NCBI GenBank assembly: GCA_026552855.1
Contig: JAPMTX010000142.1
Span: 1-50,436 of the forward strand
Length of the DNA: 50,436 bases
Origin: Candidatus Methanoperedens sp.
Lineage (GTDB): Archaea; Halobacteriota; Methanosarcinia; Methanosarcinales; Methanoperedenaceae
Direction of reading: 5' to 3'
Shown here: positions 7,628-14,413 of the stretch, piece after piece
Layout: each line of letters starts with the position of its first letter
How positions within the stretch are numbered: position 1 is the stretch's first letter
Notes under the pieces: model-generated
Told to the model about the DNA's origin: nothing
Seen by the model: only the letters and a program-made list of their open reading frames with translations
The model's database searches: none
Translations under genes and position numbers: made by a program

Positions 7628-8818
7628 ATGAAAGCGATACTGTTCGACCCCTTTTCCGGCGCATCGGGCGATATGACAACAGCATGCCTTATCGATATGG
7701 GAGCGGATGCACAAAAAGTCAAAGAAGCGATGGAACTGGCTGCTGATGTGGACGTCGAGATATCAAAGACCGCCAGGAACGGCATCTCAGCCAGCCGGGT
7801 TAACGTGACCACAAGAAAAGAGGGAAGTTTGACGCTTCAGGAGATAATCAGGCGCGTTAAGTCCCTGAGCCTCCCTGATGATGTGATATCCGACGCTGTC
7901 TCCGTTTTTAATATCCTGGGAAAAGCCGAGGCAAGAGTACACGGCGTAACGCTTGAAAAACTGCATTTCCATGAGCTGGGACAGGAGGACGCGATAGCTG
8001 ATATCGTCGGAGCCTGTACAGCGTTCCACGACCTGGGATTGAAAAAGTACAGGATATACTGCACGCCAATATCCGTAGGTAAGGGATTCGTTGAGTTCTC
8101 GCACGGGAAATTTCCAGTCCCCGCGCCTGCCGCGCTTGAGATTTTGAATGAGTATTCCCTTCCCTGGCAGTATGGTCCGGTTGACGGAGAGCTGCTCACG
8201 CCCACCGGCGCTGCGCTGCTTGCGTGTTTTGTCAACGGGAGAGGCGTGTGCCCTCCAATGAGGACAGAACATGTTGGCTATGGGGCAGGGGGCAGAGAAA
8301 CCTCAGTACCCAATGTGCTGCGGGTAATCTCAGGTGAAATAGATGAGGCGCTTGTATCTGACAGGATAGAGATGCTTGAGACCAATGTGGACGATGTGAC
8401 AGGTCAGGTGCTCGGCAATCTTATTGATGAATTGCTCGCAGCAGGCGCCAAGGACGTATCCATAATACCTGCGACCATGAAAAAAGGGAGGAGCGGCAGC
8501 ATCATACAGGTGATTGCAAAACCGTCTGATTCTGATATGCTTGCAAGGAAGATAATTGAGGAAACAGGCTCGCTCGGCGTAAGGATCATCCCGGTGAAGC
8601 ACAGGCTTATCGCACAGAGGGAGATGGGTAAGGTGGATATTACGATTAAGGGCAGGGTGCTTCTGATAGCGGTCAAGATCGCCAGGGATTTGCATGGGGT
8701 ACTGCTGAACATATCTGCAGAGTTTGAGGACTGCAAAAAAGCCTCCCATGAAGCGGGCGTTCCTGTTAGAGAGGTCATCAGGCTTGCCGAGGAAGAGGCG
8801 CACCGTGTTTTTTCCTGA
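7628..8818 (+). CDS. larC: Nickel-pincer cofactor biosynthesis protein LarC
   Basis: Inserts nickel into the pyridinium-dithiocarboxylate mononucleotide cofactor of lactate racemase-like enzymes, using CTP. The protein has 396 residues, full length for LarC, without the frameshift known in some bacteria. The N-terminus FDPFSGASGDM (6-16), the segment KLHFHELGQEDAIADIVGAC (about 116-135) and the C-terminal nucleotide-binding part are characteristic. It begins 28 bases after the DUF475 gene and may be cotranscribed with it. No larA, larB or larE is in the window, so the client enzyme is not identified. The 3' end overlaps the convergent lipoate ligase gene by 41 bases. Confidence 0.93.
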   Translation: MKAILFDPFSGASGDMTTACLIDMGADAQKVKEAMELAADVDVEISKTARNGISASRVNVTTRKEGSLTLQEIIRRVKSLSLPDDVISDAVSVFNILGKAEARVHGVTLEKLHFHELGQEDAIADIVGACTAFHDLGLKKYRIYCTPISVGKGFVEFSHGKFPVPAPAALEILNEYSLPWQYGPVDGELLTPTGAALLACFVNGRGVCPPMRTEHVGYGAGGRETSVPNVLRVISGEIDEALVSDRIEMLETNVDDVTGQVLGNLIDELLAAGAKDVSIIPATMKKGRSGSIIQVIAKPSDSDMLARKIIEETGSLGVRIIPVKHRLIAQREMGKVDITIKGRVLLIAVKIARDLHGVLLNISAEFEDCKKASHEAGVPVREVIRLAEEEAHRVFS

Positions 8819-9578
8819 GCGCGCGCTTGATGTCCATCTTATATATCCATTCTCTCTGTGCATACTTCTCCAGTAAGCGGTTCGCCAGGTTCATTTCGCC
8901 TTCGGTCATCAGCATGCTCTCCTTCAAGTTGATCCCAAGCGCGTTCTCAAACCCCAGCCTGAGGGCTTTTTTGGCATATTCGATATCAGTAATACCCATA
9001 TCTTTTAAGGTTATCATCCCCTCCCTCGCAGAGCTGACCGGCATGAGGTTCTTCGTGGGGTTTTTCAGTACCTTATCCATCAGCTCGAAATCAAAATCCA
9101 TCAGCAGGCTTCCGTTGATAAGCACAGCGCCGTCAAAGCGCCCCTGCGCGTTCCCGGATATCTTCCTGCCTCTTGAATAGACTGCATTGCGCGCGGGCTC
9201 AAGCTCTCCTCCCGCGCCGAGTGCTTCAAGCGCATCCACGACGCCGCCCAGGACTTTCCTGTACGCAGCCTGGATATCGCCGGGAATGATGCCTCCTTCC
9301 CTGCCAATCACTGAAAAGAGTATCTGGTTCTCATCGCAGAAGCCGCAGCCGCCTCCGAGAATCCGGCGCACGATGCCGATATCGTTGGCGCTGCAAAAAT
9401 CCGCATTGACCTCATCCTCCACGCACTGGTGATAGCCGAGGTACACAACAGGCGAACGCACGCGCCAGAAAAGGATGGTCTCGGGGGAGGAGCCTGCGCC
9501 AACGTGCTTGCCTATGGATTCGAAAAGGGCTGCGCTGTAGAAGCCATCTATCCTGTCGAGGTCGAGGAAGCGCCACAT
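8778..9578 (-). CDS. Lipoate-protein ligase A family protein
   Basis: Member of the biotin/lipoate A/B ligase family (266 residues), expected to activate lipoate or a related acid as adenylate and attach it to a lysine of a carrier protein. RRILGGGCGFCDENQILFS (71-89) matches the adenylate-binding RR-x-SGGG-x2-x2-D-x-N-x-FS motif, and KISGNAQ (Lys139 onward) is the catalytic lysine motif. The extra cysteines in the glycine-rich loop (Cys78 and Cys81) are unusual. The C-terminal 60 residues (from about 200) resemble the accessory domain of LplA. No lipoyl-domain protein or 2-oxoacid dehydrogenase lies nearby. The last 41 bases overlap larC on the opposite strand. Confidence 0.85.
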   Translation of the reverse strand: MWRFLDLDRIDGFYSAALFESIGKHVGAGSSPETILFWRVRSPVVYLGYHQCVEDEVNADFCSANDIGIVRRILGGGCGFCDENQILFSVIGREGGIIPGDIQAAYRKVLGGVVDALEALGAGGELEPARNAVYSRGRKISGNAQGRFDGAVLINGSLLMDFDFELMDKVLKNPTKNLMPVSSAREGMITLKDMGITDIEYAKKALRLGFENALGINLKESMLMTEGEMNLANRLLEKYAQREWIYKMDIKRALRKKHGAPLPRQA

Positions 9579-9595
9579 GGATTTGATTCTCCAGA

Positions 9596-9731
9596 CTTAG
9601 ATATTATCCGAAAAATCAATAATATATTTCAGAATGAACCACAGAGGACACAGAGAGCACGGAGATTTTTTAAGCATGTCTCTGTGTTCTCTGTGCTCTC
9701 TGTGGTTTTAACTTTTCGGATGGGTTCTAAG
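9596..9731 (+). repeat. 136-bp inverted-repeat element, copy 1
   Basis: Ends in an imperfect terminal inverted repeat: CTTAGATATTATCCGAAAAA on the left and, read inward from the right, CTTAGAACCCATCCGAAAAG. Inside lies a long hairpin with arms of about 27 bases built from CCACAGAG/GCACAGAG units (9639-9665 and 9680-9705), separated by a T-rich loop. A second copy lies at 19091-19229 in the opposite orientation. It has no coding capacity. It fills the gap between the lipoate ligase start and the toxin-like gene. It looks like a miniature (MITE-like) or other dispersed intergenic repeat; no target duplication is evident. Confidence 0.8.
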
Positions 9732-9763
9732 TAATAACACAAAGTACATACATATTAACAACT

Positions 9764-9780
9764 ATGTATATACATTATAA
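9764..9780 (+). promoter_or_regulatory. Possible promoter of the 9.8-kb gene pair
   Basis: ATGTATATACATTATAA is A+T-rich with a TATA-like core and contains the palindrome TGTATATACA. It lies 13-29 bases before the TTG start of the 93-residue gene. The palindrome could also be an operator for the AbrB-type protein of the pair. Seen in sequence only. Confidence 0.4.
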
Positions 9781-9792
9781 AGTTGGTGTTCC

Positions 9793-10074
9793 TTGATAAC
9801 ATGGAAAAACAAACCATTGATACCTGACCACAACAGAAATGCTGATGCTGAGATGGTCGAAATCGGGCTTGAGATATACCAGATAATAGAGTTACTTGAA
9901 AATGGCACAGAAGTCAACAAAAGAAAAAAAGGCATAATAGAGAAATGGTGCCACAGGGGAGAGAATATCTACATAGTGGCAATTGAGGAATACGAAGAGT
10001 ACTGGCTGATAAGACATGTTGGAAAAATACGGACTACTAAAGATAAACTAAAAATAATGCGAGGTGAAACATGA
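9793..10074 (+). CDS. Small protein, possible toxin of a toxin-antitoxin pair
   Basis: 93-residue soluble protein that I do not recognise firmly. It starts at TTG (MITWKN); the next in-frame ATG, at 9853, would remove 20 residues. The pattern of a helix with an acidic/hydrophobic stretch (LEIYQIIELLENGTEV) followed by a beta-rich part with charged residues (GENIYIVAIEEYEEYWLIRH) recalls small DUF4258/RelE-fold toxins, but this is inference. The stop overlaps the ATG of the next gene (ATGA), so the two are translationally coupled. The neighbour is an AbrB-type DNA-binding protein with a zinc ribbon, the arrangement of many toxin-antitoxin modules. Confidence 0.6.
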   Translation: MITWKNKPLIPDHNRNADAEMVEIGLEIYQIIELLENGTEVNKRKKGIIEKWCHRGENIYIVAIEEYEEYWLIRHVGKIRTTKDKLKIMRGET

Positions 10075-10394
10075 CACATAAGTGCAATATTTGCGGAAAA
10101 GAGATGAAAGCGGTAGATGATATAAATCTGAAAGGATTTGTGATAAGGGGCTGGAGATGTGAATGCGGCAATGAGCATAGCCACCCTGAAGATGTGGATA
10201 ATATAATCAAATACTTCAAAGCGTTAAAGAACGGTTTGGAAGCTACAGTATATAAATCAGGCAACAGCATATCCATACGTCTGCCGAAGGTGATCGCAGA
10301 CCTCTATCGCCTGAACGCTAACCTGAAGCTGCCTATAGAGACTGAACAGGGCGGTATCAGGCTTAAGGTTATGAGGCGTAAGGTGGATGCCTAA
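10071..10394 (+). CDS. Zinc-ribbon plus SpoVT/AbrB-type DNA-binding protein
   Basis: 107-residue protein with an N-terminal zinc ribbon (CNIC at 5-8 and CEC at about 30-32) and a C-terminal AbrB-like swapped-hairpin domain, seen in YKSGNSISIRLPKVIADLYR (about 62-81). Such domains bind DNA as dimers and are common antitoxins and autoregulators. The gene overlaps its small upstream partner by four bases, so it is likely the antitoxin and repressor of the pair. The combination of a zinc ribbon and a DNA-binding part recalls the general plan of MqsA-type antitoxins, though the DNA-binding fold differs. Function is inferred from the domains. Confidence 0.75.
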   Translation: MTHKCNICGKEMKAVDDINLKGFVIRGWRCECGNEHSHPEDVDNIIKYFKALKNGLEATVYKSGNSISIRLPKVIADLYRLNANLKLPIETEQGGIRLKVMRRKVDA

Positions 10395-10422
10395 AAAGTA
10401 TTTTAAAGCAGACACATTTAAA

Positions 10423-10438
10423 CGAAATTATTATAAAT
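10423..10438 (+). promoter_or_regulatory. BRE/TATA promoter of a probably leaderless gene
   Basis: CGAAATTA followed by TTATAAAT (10431-10438). A start site about 25 bases downstream of the TATA centre falls at about 10459, next to the ATG at 10461. No Shine-Dalgarno is present, so the mRNA is probably leaderless. Confidence 0.6.
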
Positions 10439-10460
10439 AAGAAAAACTTTATCGTATCCT

Positions 10461-10817
10461 ATGGACTACTGGTTTGGTAACATAATAGAAGACTCTACTC
10501 TTTTCAAAATCATTGAGGGAATTATAGGACTACTTTCACTGGTAATGATGTATTATGGTATTCAAATAGCGCTCACGTGGAAATATCCCAAAAAAAGCTC
10601 TCAGAAAGCAGATGACCCACAAAGAGGGAGCTACATCCGCGGCACTGTTTTTATGTTCATCGCCGGGTTTTTTATGGTTCTGCATGAATTTCTTGATGCT
10701 TTTAATGAAAATGCACCGGATTACGTAACGTATGAACTGCTTGAGCTTATAGCCGTCTCAGGAGTGGTATTGTTTTTCTACGAGTGGTATAAAATAATCA
10801 GTAAACAGAGACCGTGA
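10461..10817 (+). CDS. Small integral membrane protein of unknown function
   Basis: 118-residue protein not recognised as a member of a known family. Three hydrophobic segments can be seen: about 18-38 (IIGLLSLVMMYYGIQIAL), 60-78 (GTVFMFIAGFFMVLHEFLDA) and 92-110 (LLELIAVSGVVLFFYEWYKI). A basic loop PKKSSQKADDPQRGSYIRG lies between the first two. The pattern resembles small archaeal four-helix membrane proteins that sense or bind something, but nothing proves this. It has its own promoter and no ribosome site. It is convergent with the tRNA-Ser gene, which begins 18 bases after its stop. Confidence 0.7.
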   Translation: MDYWFGNIIEDSTLFKIIEGIIGLLSLVMMYYGIQIALTWKYPKKSSQKADDPQRGSYIRGTVFMFIAGFFMVLHEFLDAFNENAPDYVTYELLELIAVSGVVLFFYEWYKIISKQRP

Positions 10818-10835
10818 TATCTTCAAAAATCGAAG

Positions 10836-10921
10836 CGCCGAGGGGGAGACTTGAACTCCCGAGGGGCAAAAGCCCCACAAGCTTTCCAGGCTTGCGCCTT
10901 AGGCCGCTAGACTACCTCGGC
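10836..10921 (-). tRNA. tRNA-Ser (anticodon GGA)
   Basis: On the minus strand the sequence folds as a class II tRNA. The acceptor GCCGAGG pairs with CCTCGGC, the anticodon stem CAAGC/GCTTG encloses the loop CTGGAAA with anticodon GGA, there is a long variable arm (GGGGCTTTTGCCCC), and the T arm is GGGAG-TTCAAGT-CTCCC. The discriminator is G and no CCA is encoded. It lies 28 bases downstream of the cbf5 stop on the same strand, so it may be part of that transcript. Confidence 0.95.
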
Positions 10922-10949
10922 TCATGCTTCATAATAGAACAGATGGCTC

Positions 10950-11954
10950 TTATTCTTTTGCCTTCCACCCTTTGGGATATGTGCCCGGCGAAAGCAGCAC
11001 CCTGTCTGTGGTAGCCACAATGCCTGTTGCAGCTTTAAATATTTCCATTGATTTCATCTGCGCTCTCCCGAACGAAACAGCCTCGCCTTTCTGCGTGAAC
11101 ACTGCCACAAGGTCTCCCCTCTCTATCCCTGTCTCAACAGTCAGCACGCCGGGTGCAGCAAGCCCTGCGCCGTGGCAGACCGCATCAACAGCGCTGTCGC
11201 GTATCACTATCTTTGGAAGGTGTGAGAGCGCGTACTCCATGGGGAAGATCGTTTTTCTCAGCAGTTCCTCGCTTCCGCTCTCCTTCCATTCGATATACGC
11301 GTCCTTCAGGTCGTGAAGAGTTACCATGGTCTCATCCTCCCGGAACGGACCGCTCTTCGTGCGGCGGAGTTCCTGCATGTGCGCGCCTGTTCCGAGCGCC
11401 AGTCCGATGTCATTGCACAGTTTCCTGATATATGTCCCTGCCTCGCACCCCACCTTGAAAAGGGCGTTCTTATCCTCCATCTCAAGAAATTCAATATAGT
11501 AAATGCTCCTTATCCTGGTCTCCCGTTTGACCGCGGATTTAATGGAAGGCTTCTGGTATATCTCTCCTGTGAATTCAAAAAGAACGCTTTTCACCGTTCT
11601 CTCAGGCACTTCCGCGTGCAGCTTCATCAGGCACACGTACTCTTTGCCAGCTGTAAGGAGCGCATCCACCGCCTTTGTAGCTTCACCCAGCATTATGGGA
11701 AGAAGACCTGTCACGTTCGGGTCAAGCGTGCCGCTGTGCCCTGCTCTCTCAAGCTCCAGGATCTTTTTCACCCATGATGTCACCTCATGGCTTGTGGGTC
11801 CTGCGGGTTTATCGAGATTCACCGCTCCTTTCTGGATGTATTCCTGTATCGGGCGCTCGTTCGGTCTCTTTCCGAACCTCTCATCTGTCGTATCCTCTGA
11901 TTTTACCAGAGTCTCTCTTTTTATCTCGGAAGGTAACAGATTCATACCAGACAT
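10950..11954 (-). CDS. cbf5: Archaeal tRNA/rRNA pseudouridine synthase Cbf5 (TruB family)
   Basis: Catalytic subunit of the H/ACA ribonucleoprotein; with guide RNAs, Nop10, Gar1 and L7Ae it makes pseudouridine in rRNA, and it also makes tRNA Psi55. The protein has 334 residues. AGHSGTLDPNVTG (71-83) holds the catalytic Asp78, followed by the TruB domain and a C-terminal PUA domain (from about 245; GLAAPGVLTVETGIERGDLV). The start is either the ATG at 11954 (13-base overlap with cmk) or the one at 11945, which forms an ATGA overlap with the cmk stop; neither has a good Shine-Dalgarno. It is the last protein gene of the adk-EMC3-cmk-cbf5 operon. Confidence 0.96.
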   Translation of the reverse strand: MSGMNLLPSEIKRETLVKSEDTTDERFGKRPNERPIQEYIQKGAVNLDKPAGPTSHEVTSWVKKILELERAGHSGTLDPNVTGLLPIMLGEATKAVDALLTAGKEYVCLMKLHAEVPERTVKSVLFEFTGEIYQKPSIKSAVKRETRIRSIYYIEFLEMEDKNALFKVGCEAGTYIRKLCNDIGLALGTGAHMQELRRTKSGPFREDETMVTLHDLKDAYIEWKESGSEELLRKTIFPMEYALSHLPKIVIRDSAVDAVCHGAGLAAPGVLTVETGIERGDLVAVFTQKGEAVSFGRAQMKSMEIFKAATGIVATTDRVLLSPGTYPKGWKAKE

Positions 11955-12463
11955 TCAACCGCTTTCAGCACTATTTCACCTATTTCTTCAGCGCCCCACT
12001 TGCTTGAGTCTATAACAATGTCGTATACAGATAAGTCCATGATATCGATGTTGTAGTAGTTAAGATAACGCTCTCTCTCGCACTCTTCCCTCTCCGAGGT
12101 CTCTGCCATTGAGATCTGGACGGATTTATTTTCCCTCTTTGCGATCCGCTCTGCCCTCACCTCAAGCGGGGCTTTGAGCCAGACCTTAAGATCAGCATCC
12201 ACAAGAAAGCCCGAGAGCCTTCCCTCAAGTATGATATTATCCTTCTCCCTGGCTACTTTTTTTTGCATTTCGTCTATCTCTCTATCTATGTTCCCGTTCT
12301 GCCTTGCAAGGAGACCGTATTCGGCAAGACACATGCACCGGTCTTCCGCGCACCTGCGAAAAATATCCCCCATGGAGATAAGCGGAAGTCCGAGTCTAGC
12401 TGACAGCATGCGCGATAGTGTGCTCTTGCCGCTGCCTGGAGGACCGCTGATCGTGATCTTCAA
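11942..12463 (-). CDS. cmk: Cytidylate kinase (archaeal type)
   Basis: Phosphorylates CMP and dCMP with ATP. The archaeal form is short; this one has 173 residues. The P-loop GPPGSGKST is at 7-15, the nucleotide monophosphate region has GDIFRRCAE (about 33-41), and the LID-like arginine region is KAPLEVRAERIAKRE. It starts at a TTG placed directly after the TAA of the EMC3-like gene; the first in-frame ATG would remove the P-loop, so the TTG is needed. The arrangement adk, EMC3-like, cmk, cbf5 is a known archaeal gene string found near ribosomal protein operons. Confidence 0.95.
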   Translation of the reverse strand: MKITISGPPGSGKSTLSRMLSARLGLPLISMGDIFRRCAEDRCMCLAEYGLLARQNGNIDREIDEMQKKVAREKDNIILEGRLSGFLVDADLKVWLKAPLEVRAERIAKRENKSVQISMAETSEREECERERYLNYYNIDIMDLSVYDIVIDSSKWGAEEIGEIVLKAVECLV

Positions 12464-13060
12464 TTACATACCGCCTATGTTCAGTGCTTTTCTGGTTATC
12501 TGGCTTACAGGTATCGAGCATAAGAAGTACCAGAACAGCCAGTGCTGGAAAGGTCCAATAAGAGTAGTATTTAACTTTTGTACGCCCCAGAAGGGAAATA
12601 CCATCGATGCATCCGGGTGCTGGCTGATAGCGAGGTATACCCAGAAGAACAGCGGGATGGAGATAATGCTTATGTACAGCATGGGCTTGAACTGCTGCTT
12701 GAACATCTCAAGCTGGTCTCCCATCATCTCAGCCTGCTGTGCCTGCAGTTTTTTCATCTTCTGTGCGTTATTGGTCAGTTGCGCCTGCCTGAACTCCTTC
12801 TGTATGGCTTTCATTCGCTCCTGGAAACGCCTCATGAGTTCCCAGTCCATCGTGTACTTCTGGATGAGCGAGGCATAAAGACCTGTTATTGCTGCAAGGA
12901 TGAATATGATTATATGCAATGGAAGGATCGCCAGCAGGGGATTTAAAAGTACCCCCACCATCCTGCCGATCATATTCCTCAGATCAGGGAATGCCAGAAT
13001 GCCGAACATCAGGAATAATCCCAGGTACAGTATAATCTTGTTCAGCGTCTCCTTAATCAT
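12464..13060 (-). CDS. EMC3/DUF106 family membrane insertase-like protein
   Basis: 198-residue archaeal relative of YidC/Oxa1/EMC3, thought to help insert membrane proteins. It has hydrophobic segments near residues 9-27, 42-62, 128-147 and 177-193, with a long charged coiled coil between the second and third (about 70-122, MRRFQERMKAIQKEF and onward), the typical layout. The frame reaches back to a TTG at 13090, but the ATG at 13060 is preceded by GGAG at a good distance and overlaps the adk stop by only 8 bases, so it is preferred. secY, often next to adk in archaea, is not adjacent here. Confidence 0.88.
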   Translation of the reverse strand: MIKETLNKIILYLGLFLMFGILAFPDLRNMIGRMVGVLLNPLLAILPLHIIIFILAAITGLYASLIQKYTMDWELMRRFQERMKAIQKEFRQAQLTNNAQKMKKLQAQQAEMMGDQLEMFKQQFKPMLYISIISIPLFFWVYLAISQHPDASMVFPFWGVQKLNTTLIGPFQHWLFWYFLCSIPVSQITRKALNIGGM

Positions 13061-13703
13061 AGTTCTCCAGTATTTTTTTAATATCCTCAAATATCTGTTG
13101 TATGTCTTTTCCTCCGTCTACTGTACGGAGAATGCCCTTTTTAGCATAATATTCTATCAGGGGCTGTGTTTGTTTCTTATATACCATTAACCTGTTCCTT
13201 ATAGCTTCGGGCTTATCGTCCTCGCGCTGGAGTAATTTACCGCCGCATTTATCACATATCATATCCTTTTTGGGAGGATTAAATACCAGGTGGTAGCTGG
13301 CTCCGCACGTCCCGCATACCCTCCGCCCCGACATGCGCTTTATCAATTCCTCATCAGAGACATCGATGTTCAGCACCACGTCCAGTTTCTTCTCCGCTTC
13401 CGTGAGTATCATCTGCAGGGCATCAGCCTGGGGAACAGTCCTGGGATACCCGTCAAGCAGGAACCCTTTTGAACAATCCGATCTTGACAGCCTTTCCCTT
13501 ATTATCGTTATCAGAAGCTCATCGGGTACAAGCTCTCCAATTGACATATAGGATTTGGCTTTTAAGCCGAGAGCCGTGTTGTTGCTTATATTCTCACGCA
13601 GTATGTCCCCCGTTGATATATGGGGCAGGGAGTAATACTCCGATATCTTCTTCGCCTGCGTGCCTTTTCCAGCCCCGGGAGGACCAAGTAAAACGATGTT
13701 CAT
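13053..13703 (-). CDS. adk: Adenylate kinase with zinc-binding lid
   Basis: Converts AMP and ATP to two ADP. The 216-residue protein is of the long bacterial type and not the short archaeal AdkA type. The P-loop GPPGAGKGT is at 7-15, DGYPRTV at about 84-90 is the NMP-binding signature, and a structural zinc site in the lid has Cys130, Cys133, Cys150 and Cys153. It is the first gene of the minus-strand operon and starts at an ATG (MNIVLLG). The promoter must lie in the 114-base region shared with the divergent CBS cluster. Confidence 0.97.
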   Translation of the reverse strand: MNIVLLGPPGAGKGTQAKKISEYYSLPHISTGDILRENISNNTALGLKAKSYMSIGELVPDELLITIIRERLSRSDCSKGFLLDGYPRTVPQADALQMILTEAEKKLDVVLNIDVSDEELIKRMSGRRVCGTCGASYHLVFNPPKKDMICDKCGGKLLQREDDKPEAIRNRLMVYKKQTQPLIEYYAKKGILRTVDGGKDIQQIFEDIKKILENYD

Positions 13704-13768
13704 CTTAAATCGAATCCGTAATGGCGATGTGTATATTAAAGCTTACTCAAAATCTTCGAAGAAGCACA

Positions 13769-13809
13769 ACTTATAAAACTTCAGAACGCATAATTAAACA
13801 TCAGGGAGG
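13769..13809 (+). promoter_or_regulatory. TATA box and Shine-Dalgarno of the CBS-domain cluster
   Basis: ACTTATAAAA (about 13769-13777) is a TATA-like box, and GGGAGG (13804-13809) lies eight bases before the ATG at 13818. This choice also excludes an out-of-frame ATG at 13814. It is the only strong promoter-like signal seen ahead of the five CBS genes. Confidence 0.5.
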
Positions 13810-13817
13810 AATAATGC

Positions 13818-14375
13818 ATGGAAGCCAGGATGCAGGTAAGAGAAATAATGACAAGGGATGTCGCGACGATAGATATCAAAAATGACGTCACAACCTTAGC
13901 TTTAAAAATGCTGGGACTTGGCGTCGGCAGTATCATCATAACTGATAAAGGACGTCCGGTAGGTATCGCAACAGAGCGCGATATTGTCAAAAAGATCGTA
14001 TCCAAGAACCTTACCCCGAACGATATAGCCATCAGAGAGCTCATGACCACACCTCTGATAACCATCCCTGCTACCGAGGATGTGACGAACGCCATGTACA
14101 GGATGGTCAAAATGAAGATCCGGCGTTTACCTGTTGTAGAGGGCGGAAGGCTCATCGGCATTGTAACAGATACAGACCTGCTCGCTGCTTCGGTAGAGAT
14201 GGGGAGCATCTTCTCGGATCTTATCGATATGCATCGGGACAGGATGCGCTCGGATGAGATCCCCCGTCTGACCCTTCAGCAGGGCATCTGTGAGCGGTGT
14301 CAGATCTTCAAGCCAGACCTGTTACTTACGAACGGACAGATTCTCTGTGAGGACTGCAGGGAAACTACCCCATAG
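13818..14375 (+). CDS. Two-CBS-domain protein with C-terminal zinc ribbon
   Basis: 185 residues. A pair of CBS domains (about 4-60, starting REIMTRDVATIDI, and 68-125, starting IRELMTTPLITIP) forms one Bateman module, which usually binds adenosyl ligands such as AMP, ATP or SAM. A C-terminal zinc ribbon (CERC and CEDC, about 158-180) follows. Proteins of this plan in archaea are probable energy or ligand sensors. It is the first of five consecutive CBS-domain genes; the target that it regulates is not shown by the sequence. Confidence 0.9.
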   Translation: MEARMQVREIMTRDVATIDIKNDVTTLALKMLGLGVGSIIITDKGRPVGIATERDIVKKIVSKNLTPNDIAIRELMTTPLITIPATEDVTNAMYRMVKMKIRRLPVVEGGRLIGIVTDTDLLAASVEMGSIFSDLIDMHRDRMRSDEIPRLTLQQGICERCQIFKPDLLLTNGQILCEDCRETTP

Positions 14376-14413
14376 AAATAACGTATATATACGGTAAAAA
14401 GAGTATGGTGCAT

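Noticed and set aside
9639-9705. CRISPR-like repeat
   Set aside because: The CACAGAG units form a single hairpin without spacers, and no cas gene is in the window.
13061-13090. TTG start of the EMC3-like gene
   Set aside because: The ATG at 13060 has GGAG before it and a smaller overlap with adk.
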